A DNA stretch of 64,000 nucleotides from Galeopsis tetrahit (taxonomy: Eukaryota > Streptophyta > Magnoliopsida > Lamiales > Lamiaceae): contig OY776130.1 in NCBI GenBank assembly GCA_963675135.1, positions 28,078,001 through 28,142,000 of the forward strand, written 5' to 3'. Numbering within the stretch: position 1 is the stretch's first letter; every line of letters begins with the position of its first letter. This document shows positions 30,846 through 42,683 of this stretch, piece by piece. A model generated the notes under the pieces. That model had not been told where the DNA came from, ran no database searches, and saw only the letters and a list, made by a program, of their open reading frames with translations. A program made the position numbers and the translations under genes.

Positions 30846-33800
30846 TTGCAGGGTCGACTGGATCTTTACAAGAAAGGTGGTTCAGTTGGAGAAACTTGGT
30901 ACATAGACAGTGGGTGTTCTCACCACATGACTGGTACCAAGACTCTTCTTTCTGACTATCATGAGAAGGAAGGACCAAAGGTGATCTTTGGAGATAGTTC
31001 CATGGCAATCACAAAAGGATTTGGATACATCAAGAATGGAGATGTAGAGATTCAAGATGTCTCATATGTTGAAGGTCTGAAATATAATTTGTTATCTGTC
31101 TCTCAATTTTGTGACAGGGGCTACAAAGTTTACTTCAAAAGCACCAAATGTGAAATTTGGGATAAAAGAACACATACAATTCTACTAGTTGGAGTTAGAC
31201 AGGGCAGTGTCTACAATGTAAATTGGAATAGTTGTCCTAGGAATGCTTGTCTTCTTTCTAAAAGTCCTAAAGAAATCAGCTGGCTATGGCATAGACGCTT
31301 ATGCCATCTGAACTTTAAGATTATTAACAAGATTGCAAGAAACTACCTTGTTGAAGGTATCCCTAATGAAATCTATTTCAAATCACAAGTGTGTGATGCT
31401 TGCCAAAAAGGTAAACAGGTAAAGGTTTCCTTTAAGTCAATTCCCACTCTTTCTACTTGCAAAGTCTTAGAACTCTTGCACATGGATCTACATGGTCCAA
31501 TAAAACCCCCTACACTGAATGGTAGAAGGTACACTTTGGTTGTGGTAGATGATTATTCAAAATTCACTTGGGTAATCTTCTTACACAAAAAGAGTGATAC
31601 ACAAACCCAACTACCAGATCTGTTAAAGAGGTTGCAAGTAGAAAAATGTCAGCCCATTGTCAAGATCAGGAGTGACAAGGGAACTGAATTTATAAACTGA
31701 TACATTAAAGAATTTTGTTCTAAGTCTGGAATTCAGCATTTGACAAGTGCAGCTAGGACACCCCAACAAAATGGTGTAGCTGAGAGAAGAAACAGAACAC
31801 TAAAGGAAGCATGCAGAACAATGCTTGCAGAGTACAACACATCACAGAAGTTCTGGGCTGAGGCAATCAACACTGCCTGTCACACTCAGAACAGATGTGC
31901 ATTCAACAAGGTACATGGTAAAACTCCTTATGAGGTATGGAAAGGTAGAAAACCTAGAATTTCATATTTTCATATCTTTGGATGTAAGTGCTTTATTCAT
32001 AACAATGGAAAGAGAAAATTAAATGTTTTTTATGCCAAAGCTGATTAGGGAATATTCTTAGGATATTCCTCCACTAGCAAGGCATTCAGAGTGTTTAATT
32101 ACTCTACTCTATGTGTAGAAGAAAGACCCCATGTTGTCTTTGATGAAGTTGTACAGGACTCTGCTGATCATCAGATCAGTAAGAAAATTGATGATATGAC
32201 CATTCAAACTGATAAAGATAATGAAGAGACTGAAGTCTATGAATCTGTACAAGCCTACAATCCATTTCTGAATGTTCTAAACAAAGATGATGTTGTAGAA
32301 AGGGTAAAAGACAATGGTAAGTCTTCTAGACCAATAGACATGCCTGAATTGGTTGACTGTTCTCCTGTGAATAAACCTGCTGAAAATGATGATATTGATA
32401 TTGATGATTCTGTTATACATGATGTGGATGATGAAAGTATTCCTGTTAAAACTAGAAAAACATGGAAATCTACTCATTCTACTGATCTGATTATTGGTGA
32501 ATCCAATAAAGGTGTTAACACCAGAAGACAACTGTTTGATTCTAAGCCTGAACCCAATAATTCTCTATTTTGTTGGTGTTGCTTCTTATCTTCTATTGAA
32601 CCTGCTAATGTGAAAGAAGATTTATCTGACAGTAACTGGATTATGGCTATGCAAGAAGAATTAAATCAGTTTACTCGAAATGATGTATGGGAACTCGTAG
32701 AGAGACCTACTGATCACAATGTGGTAGGTACAAAGTGGATTTTCAAAAATAAGAAAGATGAGAATGATCTTGTCGTGAGAAACAAAGCCAGATTAGTGGC
32801 TCAGGGCTACTCTCAAGCTGAGGGCATTGATTATGATGAAACATTTGCCCCTGTAACTAGATTAGAAGCTATAAGATTGTTTCTTGCTTATGCTGCTTAT
32901 ATGAAATTCACTGTGTATCAAATGGATGTGAAAAGTGCATTTTTGAATGGTATACTTGTTGAAGAAGTTTATGTAGAACAACCTCCTGGATTTGAGGTAA
33001 ATGGTAATCAAGTATACAGGTTGAAGAAAGCACTATACGGTCTGAAGCAAGCTCCAAGAGCCTGGTATGACACTCTTTCACTATTCTTAGTTGAAAATGG
33101 ATTTACTAAGGGCAAAGTGGATCGAACTTTGTTCAGAAGACAAGAAGGTACAGACATTTTATTAGTCCAAATTTATGTTGATGATATAATATTTGGATCT
33201 CCTAACAAAAGCATGAGTGAAAGCTTTTCAAAGCTCATGCAAAGCAAGTTTGAAATGTCAATGATGGGAGAAATGACTTATTTTCTTGGACTTCAAGTAA
33301 AACAATCATTTGATGGTATCTTTATCAATCAAGCAAAATATACAAGAAATTTGTTAGATAAATTTGGTATCAAGACCTGTAAAACAGTTGGTGTACCAAT
33401 GCTGCCAACATACAGAATGGATCCCTGATGATCAAGGTAAGTCTGCTGATCAATCCTATTATAGAGCTTTAATTGGTTCTCTACTCTACTTAACTGCTAG
33501 TAGGCCAGATATTGCATTTGCAGTAGGTGTATGTGCTAGATTTCAGGCCAACCCCAAAGAAAGTCATGTGGAAACTGCTAAAAGGATATTGAAATATCTA
33601 AAGGGTACCATTAATCGAGGTTTGTGGTATTCTGCAGATGATGATCTATCCCTAAGTGGTTATTCAGATTCTGACTTTGGTGGTTGCAGGATAGATAGAA
33701 AATCAACTTCTGGTTCATGCCAATTTTTAGGTTCTAAGCTCATATCATGGTTTTCAAAGAAACAAACAAGTGTGGCAACATCTACCACTGAAGCAGAATA

Positions 33801-34131
33801 TATGGCTGCAGGAAGTTGTTGTAGTCAGCTTCTTTGGCTAATGCAACAACTTAGAGACTACAACATTGTGGAATCCAATGTACCTATATTCTGTGACAGC
33901 AATAGTGCAATTGCCATCAATCAAAATCCCGTTTTACATACTAGATGTAAGCATGTAGATGTTAGGCATCATTTTATTAGGGATCAAGTTGAAAAGAAAA
34001 ACATTAGGATGGAAAAGATCCATACTGATATTCAGAGAGCTGACATTTTCACAAAACCTTTGGCTGAAACTAGATTTGGAGAGCTTTGCATAAGTTTAGG
34101 ATTGATAGACATGGATCCTGCATGTATATAG
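30846..34131 (+). pseudogene. Pol of nested Sirevirus-like element (PR, INT, RT, RNase H), three lesions
   Basis: Protease motif YIDSGCSHHMTG (near 30900). The integrase zinc region is LWHRRLCHLNF...CDACQKGK; the core Asp residues are in LLHMDLHGP and RSDKGTEF and the Glu in TPQQNGVAERRNRTL. The reverse transcriptase carries an intact YVDD (near 33176). RNase H reads STTEAEYMAAGSCCSQLLW and the end IDMDPACI. Lesions relative to the host copy: TGA for a Cys codon at about 31698, TAG for a Glu codon at about 32046, and one extra C in GGATCCCTGAT near 33425, which shifts RNase H into another frame. Pol begins in a different frame from gag, about 30 bases after the gag stop. Confidence 0.95.
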
Positions 34132-35366
34132 AACTATACTCTAACATTTCAGGTACTTAGCTGATATCAAGAACAGGACACCAAGATGGGTAATTCTGAA
34201 GAACAGACCATGTCAAGACCTCTACATTCGTCACAATCAGGTAAAAAGGTTACTAAGGTGCCTAAGTCCCGATGAGGAAGCTGGTAAAGCTGAGGGAATT
34301 GAGAATATACATTTAAGGGGGAATATATGATTTCTGAAAAATCCTGTATGTTGACTCAAAGCACAAATCACCTTAGAACAAACCTTTTAAAGACCTATTT
34401 TAATTATTCTTTTCTATTCTGTACTGTATTTCACCATTTATTCTCGAACTAATACTTCTACCAAGGTGAAACAGGCACAAAAGAGGAGTTCTCCACTGAA
34501 GGGGGAACTGATCTGATTACATATATGATCTGTCTACAAATCTGATCTGATTACAGCACATATCTGTCTACAGACATGTTCTGATTATTGAATTGATTTG
34601 TCTACAGGATTGTTCTAATTACAAAGTTATTTTGTCTACAGAACTATTCTGACTACAATATCATTCTCTCTACAGAACTGATCTGACTACTGATTAAACT
34701 GTCTACAGAGCTTATTTGATTACAGGGAAACATGTCTAAAGAATAGTTACAGTACTAATCTGAGAAAGTACTGTGCTGATATCAAAAAGGTGAAAATCAG
34801 AAGAGTTGGGGAACTGATCTGAGGATTACTGAGCTGATCCAACTACTGAGCTGATCTTCAAAGAAAGTACTCATCTGATCACAATACTCAGCTGAACCCA
34901 GATAAGTAAAGTGCAACATATTTTAAGTAAGAAATTGAAGAAAAATGTGAATGGAAACAACTGTGCTGATACACATCAGAACAGTACTATTGCCTTAGAA
35001 TTATTTCTAAGTCAAGATCTGTTCAAAAAAAAAAAATTAGGGTACTAATAGAGAAGATTAATACACTCCTCTATTTTTTACCTAATTTTAAACGGTGTCT
35101 TTATCAACACAAGTTGGCTCCAAATTGGAAATGAGTTTTATGAATCTGGAACGTTTTTTTTAAATTACACTTTTCAATACTCAATCCAAACCACTCAACG
35201 TGTGAGTCTAAATCAATTCAAGCCCTAGATTTGCTTTGATTTAGATTAAATGCGATCACATTAACTTCTTCTTCTTCATTACTTAAAATCCTTCTGCAAG
35301 TTTCTCTAAGCTCAAGTTTTCTCGATTCTTCTTACTCTTGTAACTACACTTCTACATTTCTACTCC
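34132..35366 (+). other. Spacer between pol and third ORF of nested element
   Basis: 1.2 kb of non-coding retrotransposon DNA. It contains loosely repeated CTGATCTGATTAC/TCTACAGA-type words (34500-34760) and an A11 run at about 35028. No gene. Confidence 0.65.
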
Positions 35367-37089
35367 ATGGCGATTATTGATATTCTTAACAAAGAAAATG
35401 AAGTCGTAGGTACTTTTGATTCAACCAGATGGATGCGTGAGAAAGGAATTTTCGTTGAAAATTCTGTTTATTTCACCGGACGACAAAAAGAAGAGAATCA
35501 AGCCATCCTCACCTTGTGTGAAGAAAGCGGGCTACGGAAGTACCTAGAATCATTTCCCATGAAGGTTTACGAACCTGAGGCGATGGAATTCTTTCTACAG
35601 GTGGAAGGTGATACTGATGGTTAAGCCTACTGATGTAGATGTTGATACTGATGTCAACATGGAAGCTGATGATGCTGATGTTAGAGGTTCTGATAACCAA
35701 GCTGATTTGGAACCTGATTTGGAAGCTGATATGGAAGTTGACTATGAAGCTGATACAAATGCAGCAGAGATGTTTGAGAACACTGTTGTTCCTGAAGAAA
35801 CTGAAGTCTTAGTGGAACAAGATTTTAGTGCTGATGTGTTAGAGAGCACACAGGTTAATGCTGCTGAGAATACTGTACTTGATGAGACAGTAAGAGATGT
35901 TCCTGCTGAGACAAGGCAAGATAACTCTAGCTTTGAGATGTTGAAAAAGCATAATGAAGAGTTACAAAGCAAGCTGGAGGCTACCTTGAAGCAATTTCAA
36001 CAAGCCACTGAGAAATTGGAAAGTTTGACTGCTGCTAATTCATATGACAAGATAATGGAATTCACAATGTCTAAAATCTATGATCTGCATAGATTACAAG
36101 AGAAGAAACTTTCTACTGAGCTGCAAAAGAAAGTTGACCTACTTTTGACACCCTTGAGAGATTGGCAAGATGAAGCCAAAAAGGGGGAAGAAAAAGTGAT
36201 GAAAGTGATGGAGCAAACTCAAACTCAACAAGCTCAGTTGGTTGTGAGTCAAGATGAGTTGAAAGCCAGTATTGATGACTTGAAAGAAGAAATCATTAGT
36301 CTGAAATTAAGACAACAAAATCCTGATTCTGAATCTCAAGAGATTGCTACTCAGAAAAACATTGCTGAATCTTCTTCTGGAAAAAGAAAAAGGAAACTTA
36401 TTTTAGAAGATGAAGAAGAGGCTGAACAGACTGGAAGGATTACCAGGTCTAAAAGCAAGTTAAAGCATGTTGTTTCTGATAACAGACCAAGTAATGTGCA
36501 GATGGCTGAAGCAATTGAGAAGCATAATCAGATGCTTGCTCAAAAGAAAATAGAGATGGCTGAGAAAAGAACAGATGAACAGATTAGAAAGCAAAAGATG
36601 AAAGATGCAGAAGCTGCAAGGAAAAAGTTTGATAATCGAGTTACTGCATTAAAAAGGAAAATGAAGTCTAAGTCTATTGGAACTGTTCTGGATGAAGAAT
36701 TCATGGAATTTGTGGTTGATCCAGAAGATATGGAATACTGGAATAATTTGAAAAGGAAATGGCAGATTGCTAATTTCATAGAGAAGAAATTTGGTGATCA
36801 TTCATGCAAGGAAGATGAATATTCTGACTTTGATGAATTCATGATGCACTTAGCAAGGAATTTTTGGGAGCATATATTGTTATTAGCTGCTGGTGTAGGA
36901 ATTCAGATCTTATGTCCTGAAGAACCTGTTTGGGATCCTCCAAGACTAGAGAATGGAGAACCTGATCTGATTGAAGTTGGAAACATTATCTCTCAGATTA
37001 TTCAAGATGAAGGAATCACTGATCCTAAGCACATGATGGATATCAAGAACAGAATGTACTTGGCATTCAGAATTCCTAATGAAGATTGA
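35367..37089 (+). pseudogene. Third ORF of nested Sirevirus-like element, middle domain lost
   Basis: The first frame (35367-35624, 85 codons) aligns with the N-terminus of the host element's third ORF (CEESGLRKYLESFPMKVYEP, then EAMEFF) and stops. The second frame (35608-37089, 493 codons) starts at the matching acidic region. It contains a Glu/Asp-rich segment, a long coiled coil (about residues 115-240), basic Lys/Arg clusters and the conserved C-terminal block (LKRKWQIANFIEKKFGD). About 200-300 residues of the middle region present in the host copy are absent, and a frameshift occurs at the junction. No signal peptide or membrane helix is visible. Confidence 0.78.
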
Positions 37090-37300
37090 AGATGAAGGAC
37101 TATGCTGAAGAAGATAACATTTCTAAACCTTATCTTTATATTTTTATTCGGTATTTCTGTGACTATGTGACTTAGTTGTAATATGTGATATATCTGATCT
37201 GATATGAATCTTAATCTGATTTTTTGAATTCATGAACTGATATGAATGACTATATATCTTAACTACTGATCTGTTAATGTTTAAGTAGTTTTGGCTTCAT

Positions 37301-37315
37301 AAAAATGGGGGAAAT
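37301..37315 (+). promoter_or_regulatory. Polypurine tract of nested element
   Basis: AAAAATGGGGGAAAT immediately before the 3' LTR. Confidence 0.85.
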
Positions 37316-38665
37316 TGTTGGGATATGAATCCTATAAACAATGTTCTAATTGATGATTAAATGTTTTGATGGCCAAAAGCAACTTTTGAGTTATGAATAT
37401 ATGTGATTCTATGTGAGTTATATGGACTGAGTTTACTGATCTTAATGTGATATGAAGTTTAAGTTTACTGATCTTAGTATTTTACTAATCTGATATATGA
37501 ACTGTTTAAGAACTAAGCTGATGAGTGAATTGTATAGACAGCTTATAGTATAGGACTTAGTTATACTCATATGTATGTAGTAGAGTTGATGTATAGATAG
37601 GTTTTATATTTGTAAAGTTGTATTCTATTGTATTCAGCATTGTGAAAGTTAGAACAGTAGATTAGATGGAAGTCAGAAGACTAAAGATGACTAAGAGATA
37701 TCAGAAGACTACTTCAGAGTATGAAGAATTCAGAGAAGTTATTGAAGGAAGCTGAACAGTTTTGGAAGAACTGTGCTGACTGACCAAGAGCAGTAAAACT
37801 AAGAAGAGTAGTTTACTGTGCTGAGTTGGTTTGTTTGAAGAATAAGTTTGGATGACTTATTTAAAGCGTAACTGAAGATATTTGAAGATATACTGACTTG
37901 GAAAGATAAGTTTTAAGTTGGTTACAAAGAAGGAAGTTATAACAAGAAACAGTTATGAGTTAGTTGAGAGTTAGTTCACAAACTGCTAATTGTCATACTA
38001 GATCTTATAAATACCGTGTGATCTTCTACTTGAAAAGACTACTAACACTACTGATACAATTACTATTCAAGAGCAATCAAGAAGCATTCAAGTATTCAAG
38101 CACTCACAGAGTCAAGAAGATCGTACTGAAGAGAAGCCACAGATCTGATTTGAAGAATCAAAGGCTACTGCAAAGAGAAGTTTTACTTTTCGTTTTAAGT
38201 TTGTATTGTGTAAACAAGTGTGCTAGTTACTTGTAAAATTACTAGTAGATCGAAGATATACCTGGTGGTATAATCGACAAGATCAAAGTCTTAATCTTGG
38301 GACTCTAAGCTACAAGTACTCAAGAAGGAAAGAGTAATAAAACATCGCAACTGGAGTTGTGAGAGTGGATGTAGACATTTGTCGAACCACTATAAAAATC
38401 TTGTGTTCTTTACTGTTTGTTTTGATTAACTGTTGATATATTTGTTTAACCAAGAACAGTAAGTTTTCTAAGAAAAGATTTAAAGAAAAGTTGAGTATAA
38501 AAGCTAACTGTTAAGTACTGAGCTGATTTTAAGAACAGTATTGTACAGAACGTATTTCCGCACTTAAACTCTGATATTTTGATAGAATTTGAAAAGTCTA
38601 TTCACCCCTCCCCTCTAGACTTTTTCTTAGCTTACTCAATCTAAAACTCAACTTTGGGACCAACA
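37316..38665 (+). repeat. 3' LTR of nested Sirevirus-like element
   Basis: 1350 bp, same length as the 5' LTR. The differences seen are scattered substitutions with no gaps noticed. Confidence 0.95.
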
Positions 38666-40334
38666 CTTGCGACTCAAAGAGTTGTCGTCTAGTCTTCACA
38701 CCAATAGTAGAGTCACCAATAATATTTTCAGTATCATGCGCAGATTTCCATGTCTTTCTAGACTTAACATGCATACTATCATCATCTACATCAGGTATAG
38801 CATCATGCATATCAACATCATTTGTATCATCAACTTTAATAGGAGTAGACGAGTCAACTAGAGCAGCCATGTCAACTGGTCTAGTAGACTTACCTTGAGC
38901 ACTTACCTTCTCGTTGTCATCAGACTCGAGAGCTTTCATGAATGGATTGTAGGCTTGAACGGATTCATATACCTCTGATTCTTTGTCAGATTCGATCGAT
39001 AGATCAGTCACCCTCTCACTGATCTTGTCGGTAGACGAGTCCTGTCGAGATTCATCGAAAACCACATGTGGTGTTTCTTCCACACAAAGAGTTGAGTAGT
39101 TGAATACCCTAAATGTTTTGCTAGTCGAGGAGTATCCTAAGAATATCCCCTCGTCTGCTTTTGCATCGAAAGCATTCAACTTGCTCTTTCCATTGTTATG
39201 GATGAAACACTTACAACCAAATATATGGAAATATGAGATTCTGGGTTTTCTACCTTTCCAAACCTCATAGGGTGTCTTGCCTAGCGCTTTATTGATCGCA
39301 CTTCTGTTCTGTGAGTGGCATGCAGTGTTGATAGCTTCAGCCCAAAACTTTTGAGGTGTGTTGTACTCGGCTATCATGGTTCTACAGGCTTCTTTGAGAG
39401 TTCGATTCCTTCTTTCTGCTACACCGTTCTGTTGTGGTGTTCTAGCTGCACTAGTAAGGTGCTGGATACCACGTTTAGCACAAAAGTCTTTGATATAGCA
39501 ATTAATGAACTCAGTTCCCTTATCACTACGAATCTTGACAATAGACTGGTTCTTCTCAACTTGTAACTTCTTCAACAGATCAGGTAGAAGAGTTTGTGTA
39601 TCACTCTTCTTGTGTAGGAAGACTACCCAAGTAAACTTAGAATAGTCATCTACAACAACAAGTGTGTACCTTCTACCATTCAAGGTTGGAGGAGTTATCG
39701 GACCATGAAGATCCATATGTAGAAGTTCTAGGACTCTACTTGTTGAGAGAGTAGGAATTGATTTAAAGGAACCTTTTACCTGTTTACCTTTCTGACAAGC
39801 ATTGCATACATGTGATTTGTAATAAACTTCGTTGGGTAAACCTTCCACTAGGTAATCTCTTGCTATCTTATTAATTACCTTAAAGTTCATGTGGCAGAGG
39901 TGTCTATGCCAAAGCCAACCGAGCTCTTTAGGGTTCTTAGTAAGAAGACAAGTATCCCTTGGACAGCTATTCCAATTCACAATGTACACGCTGCCTTGTC
40001 TTACGCCGACGAGTAGGATTGTATGAGTCCTCTTGTCTATAATCTCGCACTTCCGGATTTTAAACTGCACTTTGTAACCACGGTCACAGAATTGGGAAAC
40101 AACTAGTAAATTATATTTCAAACCTTCTACGTAGGATACGTCCTGTATCTCTACGTCTCCATTCCTGATGTAACCAAATCCTTTAGTGACAGCAGTGAAG
40201 CTATCACCAAATATCACTTTTGGTCCTTCTTGCTCATGGTAACTCGATAAGAGAGCCTTAGTACCAGTCATGTGGTGTGAACAACCACTATCAATGTACG
40301 AAGTTTCTCCTACTGAGCCACCCTTCTTATACAA
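38666..40334 (-). pseudogene. Protease and integrase of host Sirevirus-like element
   Basis: About 556 codons from 40334 down to the insertion point, without a stop. Protease YIDSGCSHHMTG. Integrase has a zinc region LWHRHLCHMNF...CNACQKGK, catalytic Asp in LLHMDLHGP and RSDKGTEF, and Glu in TPQQNGVAERRNRTL. The chain continues past GKTPYEVWKGRKPRISYFHIFGC to RRQLFESQ, where the nested LTR interrupts it. Residues read beyond this point come from the other element's LTR. The frame is more intact than that of the nested relative. Confidence 0.94.
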
Positions 40335-41397
40335 GTCAAGTCGACCCTGTAATGAAGATATTCAATAATTTAGGTACCCATTTTGTTTATTGGGGTCCTG
40401 GGGGGTTAGTCGAGTTCAAAGGAATCCAAATATACATTGGAGTCTTGAACAAGTTTGATCTCTTAAGCTTCCTGCCATATTTGTTACAAAATAAGACCTT
40501 GTTGTCCTTATCTGGCCTATCATTTCATTTCGGGTCTACTCGTTTGAGATAGCCTTTCGACTTAATCTCTACTTGAGCAGGCGCTGGTCTATGATAGTCC
40601 GAATAGGGCTTGTATGCATTAGGTCCATACGGTTTATAGACATGTTTAGGTCTTTCCTCACTTATAATATCATATGACAAAGGTGGAGGATATAGGACAG
40701 GTTGTGTACGATATTTTGGAGCAACCTGTCTGGGCCTAGACGAGTAGAGCTGAGACTGCCTTATGAAAGGAGGTCTAGGCTCTTGTCATCTAGTATGTAC
40801 CTGTCTAGTACTTGTCTTCTCAGGATACCAATCCTCGTATCTGACCTGGTTGGGTCGTCCACGATTAGTGGTCCTTTGTTGACTAGTTCTAAACGGAACA
40901 GGCTTGTTGTTAACATTCTTCTTACCTCCCTTGGTAATCGGATTGTTAACTCGAGTCTGTTTAGGTATAGTGCCTTCAGATGGAGTTCCAATATCGTATA
41001 TCATTGGTCATTTTTCTTTATCATTAGACAAAGAACTTGAGACGAAAGCAGTAGGGTTCTTAAGGACTCGAGTAGACGAGCTAGGTGACTCTGCACCTAT
41101 ACCATTCTTGTCAGCTGGAGCCCTATACCTATCTGACAATTCAAGGTTAATCTTTGAAGAATTAACCAAGTCAGTAAGTTTAAGGTCTAGAGTGACAACC
41201 TCGGTCTCTAAGAACTTATTGCGTTCTTCAAGCTTTTTGCACTTGCTCTTTAAAACATTGAACTCATTTCTCTCAGTTGCATGTGTCTTAAGTAGGTCTT
41301 GATATAACCTGTCTGTCAATGCACACTTTTCTTTGAGTTGTCTTAACTCTTCAGTCAAGCGTTCATTTAGGACTGTTACATTAGGATCTACTTTAGA
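40335..41397 (-). pseudogene. Gag C-terminal part of host element (capsid and zinc knuckle deleted)
   Basis: Only the part equivalent to residues after VDPN of the nested gag is present: coiled coil (41008-41358), then a Pro/Tyr/Arg-rich tail in broken frames ending at a shared ...GPQ-stop. The N-terminal capsid, basic region and CCHC zinc knuckle are missing, so the sequence jumps from the primer binding site straight into mid-gag. Confidence 0.88.
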
Positions 41398-41406
41398 CTG
41401 ATACCA
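41398..41406 (-). promoter_or_regulatory. Partial primer binding site of host element
   Basis: TGGTATCAG on the minus strand, two bases after the 5' LTR. The next bases no longer match the initiator tRNA-Met complement (expected AGC), because the gag deletion begins here. Confidence 0.8.
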
Positions 41407-41408
41407 CT

Positions 41409-42678
41409 TGTAGGTCCCAAAGTTGAGTTTAATATTGAGTAAGCTAGTGAAAATGTCTAGAGGGGGGTGAATAGACTTTTCAAAATTCTTTCAATATATC
41501 AAAGTACAATATGCGGAATAACGAAATTAAACAATGAGCCCAATTCTAGTTTATACTCAACTTATTTCGAGAACTCTGTTATGAACACTCAACTAGTCTT
41601 GTTCAGATATGTAATTAAACAGTAAATCAACTAATCACAAACAAAACAATAAAGTAAATCAAAAACGAGATTTATAGTGGTTCGACAACTTGTCTACGTC
41701 CACTCTCACAAACCCAGTTGTGATATTCTTATTAACTCGTCTAATGGAGTAATGTGTTCTTGTAGCTTTAAGTTCCAAGAAATAAGACTTAGATCTTCTC
41801 GATAACACTACCAAGTGTTTCTTCGATCTAACTAGAGATTTACAAGTATATAGCAACTTGAACAGTAAAAATAAAACTTCTCTTCGTTCAGTAGTAGCCT
41901 TTTGATCTTCACTTGTCTTGTGTAGCTTCACTTTCTGAACTTCAAACTCTGAGAGTAATTTTCTTCTTTGAATACGCTTCAGTATATCGATATGTCAGTA
42001 GTCTTTAATCGATGAATACGCCATGGTATTTATAGACTTCCAACTTCAAGAACTTTCAGTTGTGTAACCAACCTTTCTTGAAAACTAACTCTTAACTGTT
42101 ACTCTTTATCCATCCACGCGTTTCTGTTATTAATTAGTTATTTCTAACTAACTCTTCAATCCTTATCTTCAAACACGCTTTGAATAACTAACTTCTTCCT
42201 TCTTCACGTTGACTTGTCTTGTCTTGTCTTCGCGCACCTGTCTTGTTTCAACACTTAGACAAATTCTGAGCCTTCTTCTCACTCTTCTTGTCTTGCGCAG
42301 TAGACTTCAGTAGTAGACTATAACTAATCTAATTCTAACAAGACTATTACATTACTTTAAGCTTTATAAAATAGCTTAGTCAACTTATGAATCTATACAA
42401 TGATTATAAACAATTACATACGAAAATCATGAGCTTCTATACAACATTGAATAGCTCAGTAAACAACCTAAACAATTATACAAAGTACTTATAAAACGTA
42501 CTTGTCTTTCAAACACTTAAACTTGTCTTGTGAACACTACTGACCTGTTCAAGATGACTTCCATAACTAGACTAGATCAGTCAACACTTAGAAAATATTC
42601 AAGTCTACTTTTGGCTTATCAAAACTTCATCTTATCTTTTCATCATTTATGACTTGTTCTAGGATTTATATCCCAACA
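41409..42678 (-). repeat. 5' LTR, host Sirevirus-like element
   Basis: 1270 bp, matching 19227-20496 with about 15-20 substitutions by eye. Confidence 0.95.
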
Positions 42679-42683
42679 TATGT

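Larger units (their letters stand above)
26764..38665 (+). mobile_element. Sirevirus-like Copia element nested in the host element
   Basis: 11.9 kb; both LTRs are 1350 bp (26764-28113 and 37316-38665), starting TGTTGGGATATG and ending ACCAACA. The target duplication CTTGC is at 26759-26763 and 38666-38670. It carries the primer binding site for initiator tRNA-Met, gag, pol, a long spacer, a third ORF and a polypurine tract. The LTRs differ at about 20 positions by eye. Coding lesions: a stop at codon 3 of gag and a 1-base insertion in gag, two stops in and after integrase, a 1-base insertion at the RT/RNase H junction, and a deletion/frameshift in the third ORF. Confidence 0.96.
19227..42678 (-). 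mobile_element. Sirevirus-like Copia element (host of the nested insertion)
   Basis: The LTRs are 1270 bp each (19227-20496, 41409-42678), with target duplication TATGT at 19222-19226 and 42679-42683. On the minus strand the order is 5' LTR, partial primer binding site, partial gag, protease, integrase, reverse transcriptase/RNase H, third ORF, polypurine tract and 3' LTR. It is split at 26763/38666 by a plus-strand element (CTTGC duplication). Without that insertion it is about 11.5 kb. It is defective through a gag deletion, an RT frameshift, a YVVD catalytic site, and stops and a MITE in the third ORF. The LTRs differ at only about 15-20 positions by eye. Confidence 0.95.

Noticed and set aside
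27412..38236. Identical 90-codon frames at 27412 and 37964
   Set aside because: Both lie at the same position in the two LTRs of one element.
19477..41931. 90-codon minus-strand frames at 19477 and 41659
   Set aside because: Same position in the two LTRs of the outer element, antisense to nothing known.
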